A DNA stretch of 8,531 nucleotides from an uncultured Clostridia bacterium (GTDB lineage Bacteria > Bacillota > Clostridia > Christensenellales > UBA1242). The notes under the pieces were generated by a model. The model was not told the DNA's origin and searched no databases. It was given only the letters and a program-made list of their open reading frames with translations. A program made the translations under genes and the position numbers. The stretch is from the NCBI GenBank assembly GCA_934778125.1, contig CAKVOF010000044.1, forward strand, positions 1 to 8,531, read 5' to 3'. This document shows positions 6,671-8,531 of this stretch, piece by piece. Numbering within the stretch: the stretch's first letter is position 1; the number at the start of each line of letters is the position of its first letter.

Positions 6671-6931
6671 TTAACCACAGTACATAAACCCTGCAAATGA
6701 CACATCATTCCAAATATCTTTTAATAACCTTCCATCGATTTCTGCTTTATCTTCAAATTCCTCTCGAGTTTTAAATTCATTGCTTAGCCCTTTAGTTGCC
6801 AACACAATGTGGTCATTTTGATTAAAATAAACCTCATACATTACATCGTTATATTTAAACAACATTTCACTATAGAAATATAATCCATTTACAAATTCTT
6901 TAAATGTGGCCTTCCAAGTTACACTTACCAT
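6671..6931 (-). CDS. small immunity-like protein of unknown function
   Basis: From the ATG at 6929-6931 the protein has 86 residues; the frame also allows a GTG at 6947-6949 (92 residues). The features are a W and KEFVNGLYF near the start, an alternating strand-like centre (MYEVYFNQNDHIVLATKG), a FKTREEFEDKAEIDG segment, and LLKDIWNDVSFAGF at the end. The arrangement (short acidic protein, an F-x-x-x-EEF stretch and a G-x-x-L-x-x-IW close) recalls small immunity-type proteins near toxin-like ORFs in Clostridia. I cannot name a family, and the toxin-immunity link is inference from the neighbour. Neither start has a good ribosome binding site. A strong promoter-like sequence overlaps the ATG, so the true start is uncertain. 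It lies just downstream of the RNA element at 7001-7079 and could be read from that element's promoter by readthrough. Confidence 0.6.
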   Translation of the reverse strand: MVSVTWKATFKEFVNGLYFYSEMLFKYNDVMYEVYFNQNDHIVLATKGLSNEFKTREEFEDKAEIDGRLLKDIWNDVSFAGFMYCG

Positions 6932-6957
6932 TTTATCATAGAATCTCACAATGTCAA
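6930..6957 (-). promoter_or_regulatory. strong promoter-like sequence overlapping the start of the 92-residue ORF
   Basis: On the - strand, a perfect TTGACA (6957-6952), 16 bases, then TGA-TAAAAT (-10 at 6935-6930), an extended -10. By sequence it is among the strongest promoters in the window. Its predicted start (near 6923) falls inside the ORF, after the ATG at 6929-6931. Either the protein starts further in, or this is coincidence, or the transcript serves something else. Confidence 0.45.
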
Positions 6958-7000
6958 TATTTGTATGTTTCGAAACCCCGCATTAAATGCTAATAAGCAC

Positions 7001-7079
7001 AAAAAAAGATAGATACTTTTAACCGTGCTTACGATAGTTGGATTCAGCACGGTCAGGTGGAAAATAAAGTATCTATCTA
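7001..7079 (-). ncRNA. candidate ~79-nt structured small RNA or attenuator leader
   Basis: Read on the - strand, the RNA would start near 7079 and end in a T6 tract at 7006-7001. Its 5' end (7078-7066, AGATAGATACTTT) pairs perfectly over 13 bp with its 3' end (7019-7007), forming a terminator-type stem right before the T-tract. Inside, ACCGTGCT (7053-7046) and AGCACGGT (7029-7022) form a second perfect, GC-rich 8-bp stem with a 16-base loop (7045-7030). Between the stems is a lopsided internal loop with the C-rich ATTTTCCACCTG on one side. An extended -10 promoter ends 7 bases before the predicted 5' end. No protein gene precedes it on the - strand, so the terminator cannot belong to an mRNA from upstream. 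It does not match any riboswitch or ribozyme consensus I know. It may act alone, or as an attenuator for the 92-residue gene 52-70 bases downstream. Confidence 0.6.
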
Positions 7080-7085
7080 TGCAAT

Positions 7086-7114
7086 ATAATATCATAATGG
7101 GCAGGAAATGTAAA
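7086..7114 (-). promoter_or_regulatory. promoter of the small RNA element
   Basis: On the - strand, TTTACA (7114-7109; one mismatch to TTGACA), 17 bases, then TATTAT (7091-7086; one mismatch to TATAAT) preceded by TGA, an extended -10. The start predicted at about 7079 coincides with the first base of the 13-bp outer stem, which supports both calls. Confidence 0.6.
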
Positions 7115-7179
7115 TAGATTTTAACGCTTTTTTAAACTTTTTAGCCAATTTCTATGGTCAAATCCAACAAAAATCATTA

Positions 7180-7209
7180 TTGACAAATTCACTTTCGATA
7201 TGGTATATT
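7180..7209 (+). promoter_or_regulatory. promoter of the 94-residue gene
   Basis: A perfect TTGACA (7180-7185), 18 bases, then TGG-TATATT (-10 at 7204-7209). Predicted start is near 7216, so the mRNA has a leader of about 155 bases. It is divergent from the small RNA promoter, with some 65 bases between the two -35 boxes. Confidence 0.6.
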
Positions 7210-7215
7210 ATTAGA

Positions 7216-7370
7216 AGATAAAATTAATCAACACAAAGCAATATTTACATATACGTAATTTAAATTAATGGTTTAGTTTTTTAAAACGGATTTACGATAA
7301 TAATGATTGTTGGAGATTAATGGGAAGATTAAATCGCTAAAATAGTTTTTGGTTTAAGGAGAAAACGATT
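7216..7370 (+). promoter_or_regulatory. long 5' leader with possible leader peptide and long-range stem
   Basis: ATG GGA AGA TTA AAT CGC TAA (7320-7340) is a possible six-residue leader peptide with GGAG at 7312-7315, though the spacing of 4 bases is short. ATTAATCAACA (7223-7233) can pair with TGTT (7308-7311) and GATTAAT (7315-7321) around a GGA bulge, which would cover the leader peptide start. TTACGATA (7292-7299) and GTTGGA (7309-7314) repeat the two halves of the segment complementary to the loop of the small RNA at 7001-7079. No known riboswitch is recognised. Confidence 0.35.
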
Positions 7371-7655
7371 ATGGCTAAGGTTTTAGATGATTATTTGAGT
7401 GGCAAAACAACTGAAGAGCCAGTGCTTGATAAAATTCATAAAGATTATAATTTTACCTATGGCACACCTTGCCCTAAAGCAAATTCGATTCAAGTTATGG
7501 GGCAAGATAGATATTATAAATATTTAGATGCAAGGTCTGGAAATTTGCTTAGTTGTGATTTAGAATGCATGAGCATTATCGATTTGATAAAGTTTGCATT
7601 TTATATTGTTAATGGCAGAAGCAAATCACCAGAACCACTAAGTTTTGAAAAATAA
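7371..7655 (+). CDS. hypothetical protein, 94 residues
   Basis: A real gene by its signals: AAGGAG (7356-7361) 9 bases before ATG, a strong promoter about 160 bases upstream, and a terminator 40 bases after the stop. I do not recognise the protein. It has a charged N-terminus (about 1-27), a centre with FTYGTPCPKANSI, a YYKYLDARSG stretch, then LSCDLECMSIIDLIKFAFYIV. The last has a hydrophobic run of about 14 residues, short for a membrane span. Cysteines are C34, C62 and C66. There is no signal peptide. It is the only + strand gene in the right half of the window and faces tilS tail to tail. Confidence 0.7.
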   Translation: MAKVLDDYLSGKTTEEPVLDKIHKDYNFTYGTPCPKANSIQVMGQDRYYKYLDARSGNLLSCDLECMSIIDLIKFAFYIVNGRSKSPEPLSFEK

Positions 7656-7695
7656 CGCAATAATCTATTGGCTAAATTTTTAATTGAAATTATGC

Positions 7696-7774
7696 AAAAA
7701 AGACACTAGTATTAAAGCCAATCTACTAAAGTTATTCAACATTTAGGAACGCTTTAAATTAAAGTGTCTTTTTT
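7696..7774 (+). terminator. bidirectional three-tier terminator shared by the 94-residue gene and tilS
   Basis: The outer arms AAAAAAGACACT (7696-7707) and AGTGTCTTTTTT (7763-7774) form a perfect 12-bp stem. Inside lie TTAAAGC / GCTTTAA (7712-7718, 7751-7757) and CTAAA / TTTAG (7726-7730, 7742-7746). The A-run and T-run ends allow use in both directions: 40 bases after the + strand stop, and 65 bases after the tilS stop on the - strand. The hairpin is much longer than a standard terminator (79 bases). Confidence 0.75.
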
Positions 7775-7838
7775 CATAAAAACTAATTGAATTTTAATCT
7801 TACTCTCATTTAGGTGAATTAGTCAGTTTAACTTTATC

Positions 7839-8531
7839 TTAACTAAACTTTATAACGTTAAAAGCATAAGCGGTTTTAGTTTGGTCATCAATTTTAACCT
7901 TGTTTGAAATTTCAACACCAGCAACAATTAAAATTTCGTTTCCATCGGCAAGCACTGGAGTTATATCTCTCAATCTTTTTGGAACTTTTTTATCTATAAA
8001 ATAATCACTTAAAGATTTTGTTCCGCCACCAAACTTTTCGAACACATCGCCATCTTTTCTATATCGCCAAACTGCCGTTTTGGGAATTTTATTATAATCG
8101 ACCATATGAGTGAACTTTGTGAAATCGAATTTTCTTGTTACATAGGTTTCAATTGCACCAAAACCTTTGATGTTTTTAACCCCTCTTGCAATTTTCCACA
8201 CACCATTTTTCCTTTTGAACTTTTTGTTTGTGATCGTTATATAAGTGTATTCTTTCATAACAGAAATACCGTTTGGAAGATTAATTCTTGTTCCATTTGG
8301 AGCTTCTATCGCCATATTCTTAATCATTTTTATGTGCTTTCTTTCAATATCTTGAGTGCACCCTATTTGCTTTAGAGCATAGAAAATCGTTCTTCCAACA
8401 ATTGCAACATCTTGAACAAAGTTCGAAATAGGAACTTTCGCCACACCATCTGAAACAATAATTTCATCTTGCTTAACTAAATTATTTAAAGCTTTGTTAT
8501 CTTCAAAGCAAACTTTGCCAAACGCACATAT
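7839..8531 (-). CDS. tilS: tRNA(Ile)-lysidine synthetase, C-terminal part (cut by the window edge)
   Basis: The frame is open from the right edge to the TAA at 7839-7841, 230 visible residues; the N-terminal ATP-binding PP-loop domain lies outside. TilS attaches lysine to C34 of the AUA-reading tRNA-Ile, so that it accepts isoleucine and reads AUA; the enzyme is cytoplasmic and essential. The visible part covers the substrate-binding middle region (VGRTIFYALKQIG, IERKHIKMI, INLPNGISV) and the C-terminal TilS domain. In the latter WRYRKDGD, KSLSDYFIDKKVPKRLRD, PVLADGNEILIVAG and ISNKVKI match the family pattern, including the LSD-x-F-ID-KK-x-P block. A GTG at 8442-8444 is internal and not the start, since coding continues upstream (CFEDNKAL, QDEIIVSDGV). 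The gene shares its terminator with the convergent 94-residue gene. Confidence 0.92.
   Translation of the reverse strand: MCAFGKVCFEDNKALNNLVKQDEIIVSDGVAKVPISNFVQDVAIVGRTIFYALKQIGCTQDIERKHIKMIKNMAIEAPNGTRINLPNGISVMKEYTYITITNKKFKRKNGVWKIARGVKNIKGFGAIETYVTRKFDFTKFTHMVDYNKIPKTAVWRYRKDGDVFEKFGGGTKSLSDYFIDKKVPKRLRDITPVLADGNEILIVAGVEISNKVKIDDQTKTAYAFNVIKFS

Noticed and set aside
7001..7080. Known riboswitch or self-cleaving ribozyme for the RNA element
   Set aside because: I compared it by eye with purine, preQ1, fluoride, THF, ZTP and c-di-GMP riboswitch cores and hammerhead/twister/pistol motifs; none of the conserved core sequences is present.
8106..8375. 89-codon + strand open frame inside tilS
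   Set aside because: Antisense to conserved TilS coding sequence; no start signals.
8442..8444. GTG as the start codon of the right-edge gene
   Set aside because: The frame continues open through the window edge with plausible protein sequence, and TilS needs a long N-terminal domain upstream.

Overview
The window looks like a chromosomal segment of a low-GC Gram-positive bacterium, most likely an uncultured member of the Clostridia. The grounds are the strong AT bias, the AGGAG-type ribosome binding sites, sigma-A-like promoters, many intrinsic terminators (AT-rich stems with T-tracts), standard stop-codon use, and Clostridia-like versions of tex, tilS, DUF362, CYTH and DUF11 proteins. No rRNA, tRNA, transposase, integrase or CRISPR array is visible.

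Layout from left to right. The first ~100 bases hold the possible tail of a + strand gene and its terminator. Next is a + strand gene for a two-repeat DUF11-type protein with no visible secretion signal (218-982). From about 1150 to 5990 everything reads on the - strand: tex (own promoter, terminator at 3538-3578); a probable two-gene unit of a CYTH-domain protein and a cysteine-containing flavodoxin-fold reductase (promoter 3498-3525, weak terminator about 2256-2284); and a DUF362 protein (own -10 box, terminator about 1152-1182). The right edge holds the C-terminal part of tilS on the - strand, cut by the window end.

The least ordinary part is 6060-7660. It carries a ~97-residue polymorphic-toxin-like protein whose reading frame is broken, or programmed to shift, exactly at a T-TTT-TTC slippery heptamer; a 92-residue protein that resembles small immunity proteins; an orphan 94-residue + strand protein with a long leader; and, between the last two, a compact ~79-nt - strand RNA element with its own extended -10 promoter and built-in terminator. 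In that RNA the 5' end pairs with the 3' end. Its 16-nt apical loop is complementary to two segments, in the right order, of the leader of the divergent + strand gene. It is either a free small RNA or an attenuator ahead of the 92-residue gene, and it is the best candidate here for something undescribed.

The housekeeping genes (tex, tilS) act in RNA-linked transcription and translation functions. The CYTH, flavoprotein and DUF362 genes may share redox or phosphate-related roles, but nothing in the sequence ties them to one pathway. All family names are from recognition of motifs by eye; no database search was run.
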